64,000 nucleotides of DNA, taken from NCBI RefSeq assembly GCF_900113865.1, contig NZ_FOQY01000011.1, positions 59,585-123,584 on the forward strand, written 5' to 3'. How positions within the stretch are numbered: the first letter of the stretch is position 1; every line of letters starts with the position of its first letter. Position numbers and translations under genes: made by a program. Below, one piece after another: positions 23,653-32,651 of this stretch. The stretch comes from Streptosporangium canum (GTDB lineage Bacteria > Actinomycetota > Actinomycetes > Streptosporangiales > Streptosporangiaceae). Under the pieces are notes generated by a model. The model was not told the origin of the DNA. It saw only the letters and a program-made list of their open reading frames with translations, and searched no databases.

Positions 23653-24656
23653 CCCGACCTATCACGCTGTTCACCGGCCAGTGGGCCGACCTGCCGTTCG
23701 AGGAGGTCTGCCGGCTGGCCGCCGAGTGGGGCTACGACGGCCTGGAGATCGCCTGCTGGGGCGACCACTTCGAGGTCGACAAAGCTCTGGCCGACGACTC
23801 CTACGTCGAGCGCAAGCTGGAGGTGCTGGCCAAGCACAACCTCAAGGTGTGGACCGTCTCCAACCACCTGGTCGGCCAGGCCGTCTGCGACCACCCCATC
23901 GACGCCCGGCACAAGGCCATCCTGCCCGCCCGCATCTGGGGGGACGGCGAGCCCGAAGGCGTGCGCCGCCGCGCAGCCGAGGAGATCAAGGACACCGCCC
24001 GGGCCGCGGCCCGGCTGGGCGTGGACACGGTGGTCGGGTTCACCGGCTCGGCCATCTGGCACACCGTGGCGATGTTCCCGCCGGTGCCCGCCTCCATGAT
24101 CGAGGACGGCTACGCCGACTTCGCCGACAGGTGGAACCCGATCCTGGACGTCTTCGACGAGGTGGGGGTGCGTTTCGCGCACGAGGTGCATCCCAGCGAG
24201 ATCGCCTACGACTACCACACCACGGTGCGCACCCTGGAGGCGATCGGGCACCGGCCGGCGTTCGGGCTGAACTGGGACCCCTCGCACATGGTGTGGCAGG
24301 AGATCGACCCGGTGGGGTTCATCCTGGACTTCGCCGAGCGGATCTACCACGTCGACTGCAAGGACGCCAAGGTCCGCACCGGGGACGGCCGGCGCGGCCG
24401 GCTGGCCTCGCACCTGCCCTGGGCCGACCTGCGGCGGGGCTGGGACTTCGTCTCCACCGGGCGCGGCGATGTGCCGTGGGAGGACTGTTTCCGGGCGTTG
24501 AACGCCATCGGGTATGCCGGGCCGATCTCGATCGAGTGGGAGGACGCGGGCATGGACCGGCTGGCGGGGGCGCCGGAGGCGCTGGGCGTGATCCGCGAGC
24601 TCAACGCGATCACCCCGCCGGCCGCCGCCTTCGACTCCGCCTTCTCCTCGGAGTGA
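23649..24656 (+). CDS. sugar phosphate isomerase/epimerase-like TIM barrel
   Basis: This 335-aa protein starts at GTG 23649 overlapping the previous stop, with GGAGG before it. It is a xylose-isomerase-like barrel with [17 protein letters not shown] near the start. The metal-binding residues are spread over [40 protein letters not shown] and [11 protein letters not shown]. In inositol or rare-sugar operons such proteins (IolE/IolI/IolH type) act on keto-cyclitols or keto-sugars made by the Gfo/Idh enzyme. It is the last gene of the ROK operon. Confidence 0.87.
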   Translation: MTRPITLFTGQWADLPFEEVCRLAAEWGYDGLEIACWGDHFEVDKALADDSYVERKLEVLAKHNLKVWTVSNHLVGQAVCDHPIDARHKAILPARIWGDGEPEGVRRRAAEEIKDTARAAARLGVDTVVGFTGSAIWHTVAMFPPVPASMIEDGYADFADRWNPILDVFDEVGVRFAHEVHPSEIAYDYHTTVRTLEAIGHRPAFGLNWDPSHMVWQEIDPVGFILDFAERIYHVDCKDAKVRTGDGRRGRLASHLPWADLRRGWDFVSTGRGDVPWEDCFRALNAIGYAGPISIEWEDAGMDRLAGAPEALGVIRELNAITPPAAAFDSAFSSE

Positions 24657-24673
24657 GGCTGCCGCCGGGCTGA

Positions 24674-24719
24674 GGTACGGCCCGCGCCCGCCGGTCGCGC
24701 CGGCGAGGCGGGCCGTACC
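24674..24719. terminator. bidirectional terminator between convergent genes
   Basis: GGTACGGCCCGC at 24674-24685 is perfectly complementary to 24708-24719, with a further GC-rich inner stem. It lies 18 bases after the isomerase stop and just beyond the stop of the leftward alcohol dehydrogenase. Confidence 0.7.
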
Positions 24720-24727
24720 GGAACGGG

Positions 24728-25813
24728 TCAGTCCATGACGACGATCTGGCGCAGAACCTCGCCGCCCTTCAGCGCGGCCACGGCGTCGTTGAGGTCGGAG
24801 AGCTTGATGCGGGCGCTGATCATGCTCTCCAGGTCGAGCTTGCCGGCCTTGTACAGCTCGGCGAAGAACGGGAAGTCCCGGCGGACGTCCGACCCGCCGT
24901 ACAGCGAGCTGAGGATGTTCTTCCCTTCGAACAGCAGGTTGAAGGCGCTCAGCGGGACGATGTCGTCCATCGCGCCCGCACCCACCACGATCACGTCGCC
25001 GCCCCGGCGGGTGGCCTGCCAGGCGGTCATGATGGCGGCGGACTTGCCGACGGCCTCGAAGCCGTAGTCGAATCCCCTGCCGCCGGTCAGCGAGCCGACC
25101 GCGTCCATGAGCTGGTCGGGGGTGACGGCGTGGGTGGCGCCGACCTTCTTGGCCAGCTCGTGCTTGGACTCCAGCGGGTCGATCGCCAGGATCGTGGTCG
25201 CACCGGAGATCCGGGCGCCCTGGATCACCGACAGGCCGATGCCGCCGCTGCCGACCACGGCCACGGTCGAGCCGGCCTTCACCCGGGCGGTGTTGAGCGC
25301 CGCGCCGACCCCGGTGGTGATGCCGCAGCCGATCAGTGCCGCGGCCTCGTAGGGCACCTCGGGATCGACCTTGATCGCACCCTGCCAGGGCACGACGATC
25401 TCCTCGGACCAGGTGCCGCACCCGGCCATGCCGAACGCCGGGGTGTCGCCCCCGTAGCGGAAACGGGCGTTGACGAAGCTGTCCATGACGTAGGTCATGC
25501 ACAGGAACGGCTGGTTCACCAGGCAGTTCGCGCAGGAGCCGCAGGCCGGGGTCCAGTTGACGATGACATGGTCGCCGGGCTGGACCGTGGTCACGTGGTC
25601 GCCGACCTCGACGACCTCGCCCGCCCCCTCGTGACCGGGGATGACCGGGAGCGGCATGGGCAGCAGCCCACTGATCACCGACAGGTCGGAATGGCAGACG
25701 CCGGTCGCCTTGATCTTGACGCGGACGTCCGCCGGGCCCATCGGGGCGAGGGTGAAGTCGTCGCGGATGTCGAGCTTGTCGTCGCCGACGGCATGCAGAA
25801 GCGCACCACGCAT
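24728..25813 (-). CDS. zinc-dependent alcohol dehydrogenase, NDMA-dependent class
   Basis: This 361-aa protein has catalytic-zinc ligands in GVCHSDLS, PGHEGAGEV and IGCGITTGVG. The structural zinc lobe is CGSCANCLVNQPFLC with four cysteines, and the cofactor loop is VVGSGGIGLSVI. The NQPFLC...TYVMDSF region is typical of the actinobacterial Rxyl_3153/NDMA-dependent group that holds NAD(H) tightly and uses a separate electron carrier. Its ferredoxin and PPOX-like neighbours, in the same orientation, could be those carriers. It oxidises primary alcohols or aldehydes. Confidence 0.87.
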   Translation of the reverse strand: MRGALLHAVGDDKLDIRDDFTLAPMGPADVRVKIKATGVCHSDLSVISGLLPMPLPVIPGHEGAGEVVEVGDHVTTVQPGDHVIVNWTPACGSCANCLVNQPFLCMTYVMDSFVNARFRYGGDTPAFGMAGCGTWSEEIVVPWQGAIKVDPEVPYEAAALIGCGITTGVGAALNTARVKAGSTVAVVGSGGIGLSVIQGARISGATTILAIDPLESKHELAKKVGATHAVTPDQLMDAVGSLTGGRGFDYGFEAVGKSAAIMTAWQATRRGGDVIVVGAGAMDDIVPLSAFNLLFEGKNILSSLYGGSDVRRDFPFFAELYKAGKLDLESMISARIKLSDLNDAVAALKGGEVLRQIVVMD

Positions 25814-25824
25814 GGGGGGTCCTC

Positions 25825-26019
25825 CTAGTTCTCCTCAAGGGAGAGGGCGGCTTTGGGGCAGGACCGCACGGCGTGCCGGACGCGGTCCATCATCTCCGGC
25901 GGCGGCTCAGGCAGCAGCAGGTGCAGCTGGTCGTCGTCGTCGAGCTCGAAGACCTCCGGGGCGAGTCCCGTGCAGACCGCGTTGGCCTCGCATACCAGAT
26001 AGTCGACTTTGATCTTCAT
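25825..26019 (-). CDS. 3Fe-4S ferredoxin
   Basis: This 64-aa protein has AGGAGG before its ATG at 26019. The cluster ligands are Cys10 and Cys16 (VCEANAVC spacing) and Cys54 in SCPKAAL. The second cysteine of the usual 4Fe motif is absent, as in cytochrome P450-linked 3Fe-4S ferredoxins. APEVFELDDDDQ is family-typical. It probably passes electrons within the redox operon or to a P450 encoded elsewhere. Confidence 0.9.
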   Translation of the reverse strand: MKIKVDYLVCEANAVCTGLAPEVFELDDDDQLHLLLPEPPPEMMDRVRHAVRSCPKAALSLEEN

Positions 26020-26028
26020 GTCAGCCTC

Positions 26029-26493
26029 CTAGACCGGGGTGGCGAGCTTACGGTGATCCCATGAGATCACTCGAGTGGGCTCCACCACGAAGGCGACCCT
26101 CTTGCGGCCGGTGTAGGCGACATACTCCGTGAGAAGCTCCTCGGCGTCAGGCATTCCCGCCATCCGCCGGGCGACGTTCATGCCGATCTCAAGGATGCCC
26201 CCGGAGTCGTCGATCCGCCGGGCGATGCCGTACATCAGGACGCCGCGCAGGTCGGAGTACTCCTCCCCGGCCTCGATCAGGCAGCTCACCCGGGCGTCCC
26301 GCTGGATGTTGAGTGTCTTCTGGGCCTTCCCGTAGGTCCAGAAGGAGATCCTGCCCTCGGTCAGCCCGTAGAACATGGTCACCATGTGCGGTGTCCCGTC
26401 GGGATTGATCGTGCCGAGCTGAAGTTTCCGGGATTCACCGATGAAGGCGGTGATCTCATCCTCGGTCATCACGATGCGGGCGCGCTGGTTCAC
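26029..26493 (-). CDS. PPOX-class (pyridoxamine 5'-phosphate oxidase-like) flavin/F420-binding protein
   Basis: I start it at GTG 26493 (VNQRARIVMTEDEITAF), which fits the common NQRAxIxM start of this actinobacterial family; the frame is open to 26529. The 154-aa split barrel shows KLQLGTINPDGTPHMVTMFY, ISFWTYGKAQKTLNIQRD and VSCLIEAGEEYSDLRGV. It may bind F420 or a flavin. A -10 like TACTTT ends 5 bases before the GTG, so the message is probably leaderless, and a KstR-like palindrome covers that promoter. Confidence 0.75.
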   Translation of the reverse strand: MNQRARIVMTEDEITAFIGESRKLQLGTINPDGTPHMVTMFYGLTEGRISFWTYGKAQKTLNIQRDARVSCLIEAGEEYSDLRGVLMYGIARRIDDSGGILEIGMNVARRMAGMPDAEELLTEYVAYTGRKRVAFVVEPTRVISWDHRKLATPV

Positions 26494-26502
26494 GGTGCAA
26501 AG

Positions 26503-26516
26503 TAGAACACGTTCCA
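26503..26516. promoter_or_regulatory. KstR-like 14-bp operator
   Basis: TAGAACACGTTCCA matches the KstR consensus TnnAACnnGTTnnA at every fixed position. It overlaps the predicted leftward -10 box (26499-26504) of the PPOX-ferredoxin-alcohol dehydrogenase genes. KstR is the TetR-family repressor of sterol catabolism in mycobacteria and rhodococci. The match is direct; control of these genes by a KstR homologue is inferred. Confidence 0.55.
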
Positions 26517-26519
26517 TAA

Positions 26520-27218
<699 letters not shown>

Positions 27219-27220
27219 CC

Positions 27221-30200
27221 TCACCGCCGTTCCCCGGTCATGATCGAGACCGCGACCGGCTCCTCCACGCCCCTGACCCGGACCACCGTCGAGGCGATCA
27301 GGTCGGTGCCGGCCCGCAGCAGCAGCCAGCCGCCCTCGTGGCCGTCCACGACGGTGAGCGGCGTCGTCGGCGGGCGGCCCGCTCCGGACAGGCATTGCAG
27401 AGCCGTCCAGATCCGGGTGGTCACGGTCTCCTCGGGCTCGTCGCAGCACGGCCGCAGCTCCTCGATCAGCGAGACGGAGGCCGGTCCCAGCGTTCCCCGC
27501 GCCCGGCCCACCCGTTCCCAGGAGCAGTGGGCCGGGCCGTCCACGCCGAGCACGAGGTCGCCCAGCCGGCTGTGGGACGTCCCGCCGTCCATGGTCACGT
27601 GCAGTGCCGGATCGAGGCCGAGGGCGACCGCGGCCCGTTGCAGGTAGACGGCCAGCAGGTTCGGCGGCCACGGGTCACGCCGGGGGAGCGGGCCGACGTC
27701 CTTCAGCCGCAGCCCGGTCCACGCCGCCACCAGCCGCCCGCGCACGTCGGTGGCGGTGACGTCCCAGACGTACTCGCCTCCGTCGTGGTGACGCTCGGTG
27801 GCGTGCAGCCTCACGTCCCCCTGGGACGGGCGGACCACCAGCCGCTCGCCGCCGACCGGCAGCAGCCGCCGGTGCGGCACGCACGCCTGCAGCGCGTGGA
27901 TCGTGGCGTCGCTCAGCCCCGGACTGCCCAGCACCGGCCTGTCGGCGAACCAGCCGTCGGGGTCGTCGCCGTGCAACTCGCCCCGGCATCCCCGCGCCTC
28001 GACGAGGGTCAGCTCCCTGACCCGCTGGAACCGGCCGGTGTGGAAGCACAGCGCGCCGTACAGCTCCCCGGCGTCCAGCGGCTCGGCGCCGTCCCGGTTC
28101 AGCTGCGGCACGGCCAGCGTCTCATCGGCCGGGTCCACCGGGAACACGGCCCTGAAATGGTCGACGCGGAATCCCGTCTCCTCGCTGCGGACCACCACCT
28201 CGACCGTCTGCTCGTGCCGGAGCGCGCACACCCGGATCGTGGTGCCGCCCTCGTCGGGCACGGCCACCGGCCGGTCGAACGTCATCTGCCCGGCCTCGTC
28301 CAGCGGTCGTCCCGCCAGCACTCCGGCGGCCTGCGCCATCGCCTCCAGCGCCACCACCGCGGGCAGTACCGCCAGCCCGTCGATCCGGTGGTCGTCCAGG
28401 TAGGAGTCGCTGCCGAGCGACAGGCGGCTGTCGGCGACCAACTCCACCCCGGGGACGTGCACGCGGACCTCGTCGAGGAACCGCCCTCCCGCCGGGCAGG
28501 GGGCCGGGGGGTCGCCCAGCCTGCCGTGGACGGCCACGCTGGGCGGCAGGTCGCCGGTCCTGAGCAGCGTGAGGAACAGCTCCACTCCCTCCTGCGGCGC
28601 GATGGCCGTCACCTCCGCTCCGGCGGCGCCCGGCCGCCGCTCCGGGCCGGTCCCGGTCCCGGTCCCGGTCCACACGGGCCAGTCGATGTGCAGCCCGCCG
28701 ATCCTTCTGACCCGCTCCCGCAGCAGCCCCTCGGCCAGCGCGCGGTGGCTGCCGCCCGCCAGGCCGTACCGGCCGGCTACCGATCCGAAGGTCACCACCC
28801 GCCGGGGCGTGGCCGCGGCCAGCAGGTTGTCCAGGCCGGTCAGCCTGGGCGCGATGTGCCTTTCGACGTCCTCGGCCGTGAGGCCGGCGGACCGTACCGG
28901 CCGGTCGGCGTCCGCCGAGTGGATCACCATGGTGACCGGTCCCAGCGTGCTCTCCAGCTCCCGTACGGCGTGCGCCGCCTCCCCGGCGTCACCGACGTCC
29001 ACCGTCGCGTAGCCGTGCCGGACGCCCCTGCGGGCCAGCTCCTCCAGGACTTCCGCCAGGGGCGCGTCGTGGCCCGGCCGGCCCCGCCCGAGCAGGGCCA
29101 GCGCGCACCCGCTCGTCTCGGCCAGCGCCATGGCGCAGGCGGCCCCGATCCCCTCGCCGACCCCGCTGACCAGCACCACGTCCGCCGGGCCCACCGGGAG
29201 CGGCCCCTGCCCGTCGAGGTCGAGCGGGACCTTTCCGCATGGACGCCCGGCGTCGAGGCCGAGATCGGGGTACTCCTGCCCCAACGACGCCAGGAACCCG
29301 GACAGGGCGTCGCCCTCGCAGAGCACGGCCAGCCCCTCGCCGCTCGCGATCGCCTCGCGGACCGCCGTGACCAGCGTCTCGACCGCCCCCGGCCGCAGCG
29401 GATCGTCGATCTCGACCCGCCTGACCGGTTTCTCGCCGTCATCCGCCCCCGGCCGGACGCCGGGGCGGCCCTTCCCGTTCGCGGCGGGAGGGGCCTGGCC
29501 GCCGGGACGGACCTCCCCGGTCCCCGCGGGGACGGGCCGCTCGACGGCCGCCGGGTCGTCGGCGAAACACCTCACCCAGCGCGCCACACCGGCCACCGGC
29601 CCGGTGTCCGCCCGCTCCCGGCACGCCCTCTCGGCCGGCTCGTCCGGGGCCTCCCCGTTCCCGGCGGCCTCGGAGCCCTCGTACGGCACGGGCGGGAAGG
29701 GGATGGAGATGAAGACGCGGTCGCGCCAGATGTCGAAGGGACGGGCCGGATGATCACCGTAGAGGGCGGTGAGATCCGGGATGGCCATGGCGGCCCAGAG
29801 GGCGGCGGCGGCCTCGGCCGAGGGGATCCCGCCGGAGGGGGACGCCGGCTCCATCCCGTCCTTCGCGATCCCGTCCTTCGCGATCCCGTCCTTCGTGTCC
29901 GGTCCGAGATACACCCCCGGCAGGGTGGCCGGCAGGCCGGGCTGGGCGCCGTCCAGCCAGTCCAGGGCGAGACCGGCCCGCTCGGCGAGCTGTTCCGCCG
30001 ACCCCGCCACGATCGCGATCCGCGACGGCCCGGCGGGGGCGGTCCCCAGCGCGTGCGCGAGATCGCACAGCTCCGCCTCCGACCACCGCGCCGCCTGGTC
30101 CGCGACCCGCTCCAGCACCGGCCGTACGGCTCCCAGGTCCTCACCCGAGAACGCGAACACCACCGGCTCCTCCCGCGACGGCCCGTCGATCACCCGCCGT

Positions 30201-31669
30201 CGCGGCCCGGCCCCCGGCGCGGTGGGGCGGCCGTCCTCGCCGGTCGGCGCCGGGACGGTCAGGACGAGGTGGGCGTTGACGCCGCCGGACCCCATGGCGC
30301 TCACCCCCGCCAGGCGGGGCCCGGCGGGCCACGGTTCGGGGACGGCCAGGACCCGCAGGGGAGCGTCGGGGGCGGTCGGCAGGGGGTGCGGGGATCGGCA
30401 GCCGGTGGTCGGGGGGAGGACGCCGGAGGCGAGGCCCAGGGTGGCCTTGATCAGCCCCGCTACTCCGGCGGCCGCCCCGGTGTGCCCGATGTTGGCGCTG
30501 ACGGAACCGATCGCCGCCCCCCGTACGGCACCGGGGCGGGTGGCCGCCCGCCCCGGTGCGCCGGATCCGGTCACCGCCCGCCGCGCGGCGTCCGACAGGC
30601 GCGCGGCGTCCGACAGCAGGCGGGTGAGGGCGGTGAGCTCGACGGTGTCGTCGCCGGCGCCGGCGCCCTCGAACAGGGCGACCCCGGCGGGGGAGACACG
30701 CGCGTGCGCGTAGGCGCGGCGCAGGGCCAGGAGCCGGCCGTCGGCCTCGGGGCGGGTGGCGTCGTCCCTGCCGTCGCAGGACACGCCCCAGCCGGCGATC
30801 TCCGCGTGGATCCGGAGCCCGGCGGCGCGGGCGTCGGCCGTACGGGCCAGGGCGACGATCCCGCAGCCCTCACCCGGCCGGGAGCCGTCCGACCGGATGT
30901 CGTAGACCCGCATGCGCTCGCCGGCTGGCGCGCCCGCCTTGGCGAGGCCGGCCGGCTCGAACGGGTCGAGGCCGAGGTCCACGCCTCCGGCCAGCGCGAA
31001 GTCCACGCTTCCGTCCAGCAGCGAACGGCAGGCGGTGATCACCGCCAGCAGGGACGAGGCGCATCCGCCGTTCACCGTGTATCCCCCGCCGCGCAGGTCG
31101 AAGTGGGTGCAGATGCGCGCGGCGATCGTGCCGGCCAGGTTCCCGGCCGGGCTCTCCCCGGAGGTCTCCGGCAACGGCCGCAGATACTCCGCCTCCGCCT
31201 GGGCCAGCAGCCGGGCGGTCGTCCCCTCGGGGAGCTCGGCCAGGGCCGAGGCCAGCACGCGCCGCACGTACGGCCAGCGCAGCCGGAGCGTGGCGGCTCG
31301 GGCGACCTCGCCGGTCAGGGTGTCGCCGACGATCACCGCGACCCGGTCCCGGTCGAGCCCCTCCCCGCCGGGCGAGCCCGCGTCCGCCAGGGCGCGGGAC
31401 GCGGTGTCCAGGGCCAGCCAGTGGGCCGGGTCGGTGACGCGGTGGACCGGGTCGGGGACGCCGAAGGCGGCCCGGTCGAACTCCCAGCCCTCGATCAGGG
31501 CGGCACGGGTGCTGTGGGTCCGGTCGGGGGAGTGGTGGCCGGCCAGGTCCAGCCGTTCGACCGGCAGACGCCGGAACGCCCGCCGCTGCGACACCACCGC
31601 CTCCCACAGCGCCCCCGGGTCGGGCGCGTCCGGATAGGTGCAGGCCAATCCCACGATCGCGACGGACAT
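27221..31669 (-). CDS. enediyne-PKS-like protein lacking acyltransferase and carrier domains
   Basis: This 1482-aa protein has GAGGGG 8 bases before ATG 31669. Residues 1-470 form an enediyne-type ketosynthase (AIVGLACTYPDAPDP, YVRRVLASALAEL, GGGYTVNGGCASSL with Cys203). The family EGHGTG reads EGAGAG (Ala336 for His), the usual lysine near 391 is Ser, and His396 is kept. Residues 500-590 match the pre-AT linker, then a KDGIA repeat leads straight to a post-AT-like RPFDIWRDRVFIS; no GQG or GHSxG exists. No carrier DSL motif is seen. A KR follows (830-1040; Ser963 present, Tyr replaced by Arg976), then DH (1065-1330; His1094, Asp1254) and a PPTase-like tail with CSWE where acidic metal ligands are expected. 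It may be a non-elongating partner. Confidence 0.8.
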   Translation of the reverse strand: MSVAIVGLACTYPDAPDPGALWEAVVSQRRAFRRLPVERLDLAGHHSPDRTHSTRAALIEGWEFDRAAFGVPDPVHRVTDPAHWLALDTASRALADAGSPGGEGLDRDRVAVIVGDTLTGEVARAATLRLRWPYVRRVLASALAELPEGTTARLLAQAEAEYLRPLPETSGESPAGNLAGTIAARICTHFDLRGGGYTVNGGCASSLLAVITACRSLLDGSVDFALAGGVDLGLDPFEPAGLAKAGAPAGERMRVYDIRSDGSRPGEGCGIVALARTADARAAGLRIHAEIAGWGVSCDGRDDATRPEADGRLLALRRAYAHARVSPAGVALFEGAGAGDDTVELTALTRLLSDAARLSDAARRAVTGSGAPGRAATRPGAVRGAAIGSVSANIGHTGAAAGVAGLIKATLGLASGVLPPTTGCRSPHPLPTAPDAPLRVLAVPEPWPAGPRLAGVSAMGSGGVNAHLVLTVPAPTGEDGRPTAPGAGPRRRVIDGPSREEPVVFAFSGEDLGAVRPVLERVADQAARWSEAELCDLAHALGTAPAGPSRIAIVAGSAEQLAERAGLALDWLDGAQPGLPATLPGVYLGPDTKDGIAKDGIAKDGMEPASPSGGIPSAEAAAALWAAMAIPDLTALYGDHPARPFDIWRDRVFISIPFPPVPYEGSEAAGNGEAPDEPAERACRERADTGPVAGVARWVRCFADDPAAVERPVPAGTGEVRPGGQAPPAANGKGRPGVRPGADDGEKPVRRVEIDDPLRPGAVETLVTAVREAIASGEGLAVLCEGDALSGFLASLGQEYPDLGLDAGRPCGKVPLDLDGQGPLPVGPADVVLVSGVGEGIGAACAMALAETSGCALALLGRGRPGHDAPLAEVLEELARRGVRHGYATVDVGDAGEAAHAVRELESTLGPVTMVIHSADADRPVRSAGLTAEDVERHIAPRLTGLDNLLAAATPRRVVTFGSVAGRYGLAGGSHRALAEGLLRERVRRIGGLHIDWPVWTGTGTGTGPERRPGAAGAEVTAIAPQEGVELFLTLLRTGDLPPSVAVHGRLGDPPAPCPAGGRFLDEVRVHVPGVELVADSRLSLGSDSYLDDHRIDGLAVLPAVVALEAMAQAAGVLAGRPLDEAGQMTFDRPVAVPDEGGTTIRVCALRHEQTVEVVVRSEETGFRVDHFRAVFPVDPADETLAVPQLNRDGAEPLDAGELYGALCFHTGRFQRVRELTLVEARGCRGELHGDDPDGWFADRPVLGSPGLSDATIHALQACVPHRRLLPVGGERLVVRPSQGDVRLHATERHHDGGEYVWDVTATDVRGRLVAAWTGLRLKDVGPLPRRDPWPPNLLAVYLQRAAVALGLDPALHVTMDGGTSHSRLGDLVLGVDGPAHCSWERVGRARGTLGPASVSLIEELRPCCDEPEETVTTRIWTALQCLSGAGRPPTTPLTVVDGHEGGWLLLRAGTDLIASTVVRVRGVEEPVAVSIMTGERR
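29853..29897. repeat. three 15-bp tandem repeats at the missing-AT junction
   Basis: ATCCCGTCCTTCGCG is repeated at 29853, 29868 and 29883 (the last ends GTG). In the leftward protein it encodes the KDGIA repeats at residues 593-606, exactly where the acyltransferase would be in an enediyne synthase. Confidence 0.75.
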
Positions 31670-31698
31670 TCGGCGTACCCCTCAGGTGTTCGCATGGG

Positions 31699-32649
31699 TC
31701 ATGGCTGGGCGCCCGCCGGCACCTCGGACAGGCCGCGGGCGTCGGCGGGAACGGGGAGGGTCGGCGGGCGGACGCGGGCGAGCAGGGCCAGGCCCGCCCC
31801 CCGGCCGGCGCAGACGATCACGAGGGCGGGCAACAGTCCGGGGACGAGGTGGAACTGGACCAGCAGGCCGTGGACCGCCGCCGTGGCCAGGCCGAACGCG
31901 ACCTGGCCACGGGGCCGGACGGGAGTCGTGCCCAGGTCGGTGAGCATGTAGCCGGTGAAGAGGACGAACGCCACGCCGGTCATCGGCAGCAGGGCGCCGA
32001 TCGTCGAGACGCCGGTCGGCCCGTCCTGGAGCGCCCCTTGCAGGACGGACCCGCTCACCCAGGCCAGGACCAGCGGCAGCCGCCCGATCAGCTTGGCGTT
32101 CACCGCCGAGCCCAGCACCAGCACGGCCAGCGGCACGAGCGCGCCGGGCGGCCCCGGCACCCATTCGGCGAACCGGTACGGCGGTGCGACGCCGACCCAC
32201 GGGAACAGCAGCACCACGGCGAGGGCGCCGGAGCACGACGGGTTCAGGTAGTGCCTGCCGGGCACGCCGCCGGTGCGAGGACCCGCCACGCCCGGCGCCC
32301 TGACCCGCAGGACGTACGTGCTGCCCACGCCGATCAGGACGGCCAGCACGACCGGCATCGGGTCGGCGCCGCCGTACAGCAGCATCGCGCAGGCCAGCCC
32401 GGTGATGTAGGAGGGCAGGAAGAAGTCGGCCGCCTGGCCGGGCGTCCCCCGGTAGCGGGCCGGGCGCCGCCACGCCCACGCCTCCGCGGTCTCCAGCACG
32501 AACTCGGCGACCATCCCGGTGACCGCGCCGGCGATCGGCGTCAGGTAGGCCTGCTCGAAGCCGAGCACGGTGTGCCCGAGCACGGTCATCACGGTGATCG
32601 ACCCGGCGAAGCGGCGGAGCGCCCGGCCGCGCTTCCAGGCGGCGTCCAT
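31699..32649 (-). CDS. unbU: UnbU-like membrane protein (RnfD/NqrB-related)
   Basis: This protein of about 316 aa starts at ATG 32649, 2 bases after the UnbV stop. It has 8-10 hydrophobic helices, including SITVMTVLGHTVLGFEQAY, FLPSYITGLACAMLLYGG and LPMTGVAFVLFTGYMLTD. The PSCSGALAVVLLFPWVGVAPPYRF and DLGTTPVRP stretches resemble the RnfD/NqrB fold of enediyne UnbU proteins. In enediyne clusters this gene always accompanies the PKS, but its function is unknown; a membrane redox or transport role is speculated. The frame is open upstream, but that part belongs to the UnbV gene. Confidence 0.78.
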   Translation of the reverse strand: MDAAWKRGRALRRFAGSITVMTVLGHTVLGFEQAYLTPIAGAVTGMVAEFVLETAEAWAWRRPARYRGTPGQAADFFLPSYITGLACAMLLYGGADPMPVVLAVLIGVGSTYVLRVRAPGVAGPRTGGVPGRHYLNPSCSGALAVVLLFPWVGVAPPYRFAEWVPGPPGALVPLAVLVLGSAVNAKLIGRLPLVLAWVSGSVLQGALQDGPTGVSTIGALLPMTGVAFVLFTGYMLTDLGTTPVRPRGQVAFGLATAAVHGLLVQFHLVPGLLPALVIVCAGRGAGLALLARVRPPTLPVPADARGLSEVPAGAQP

Positions 32650-32651
32650 GG

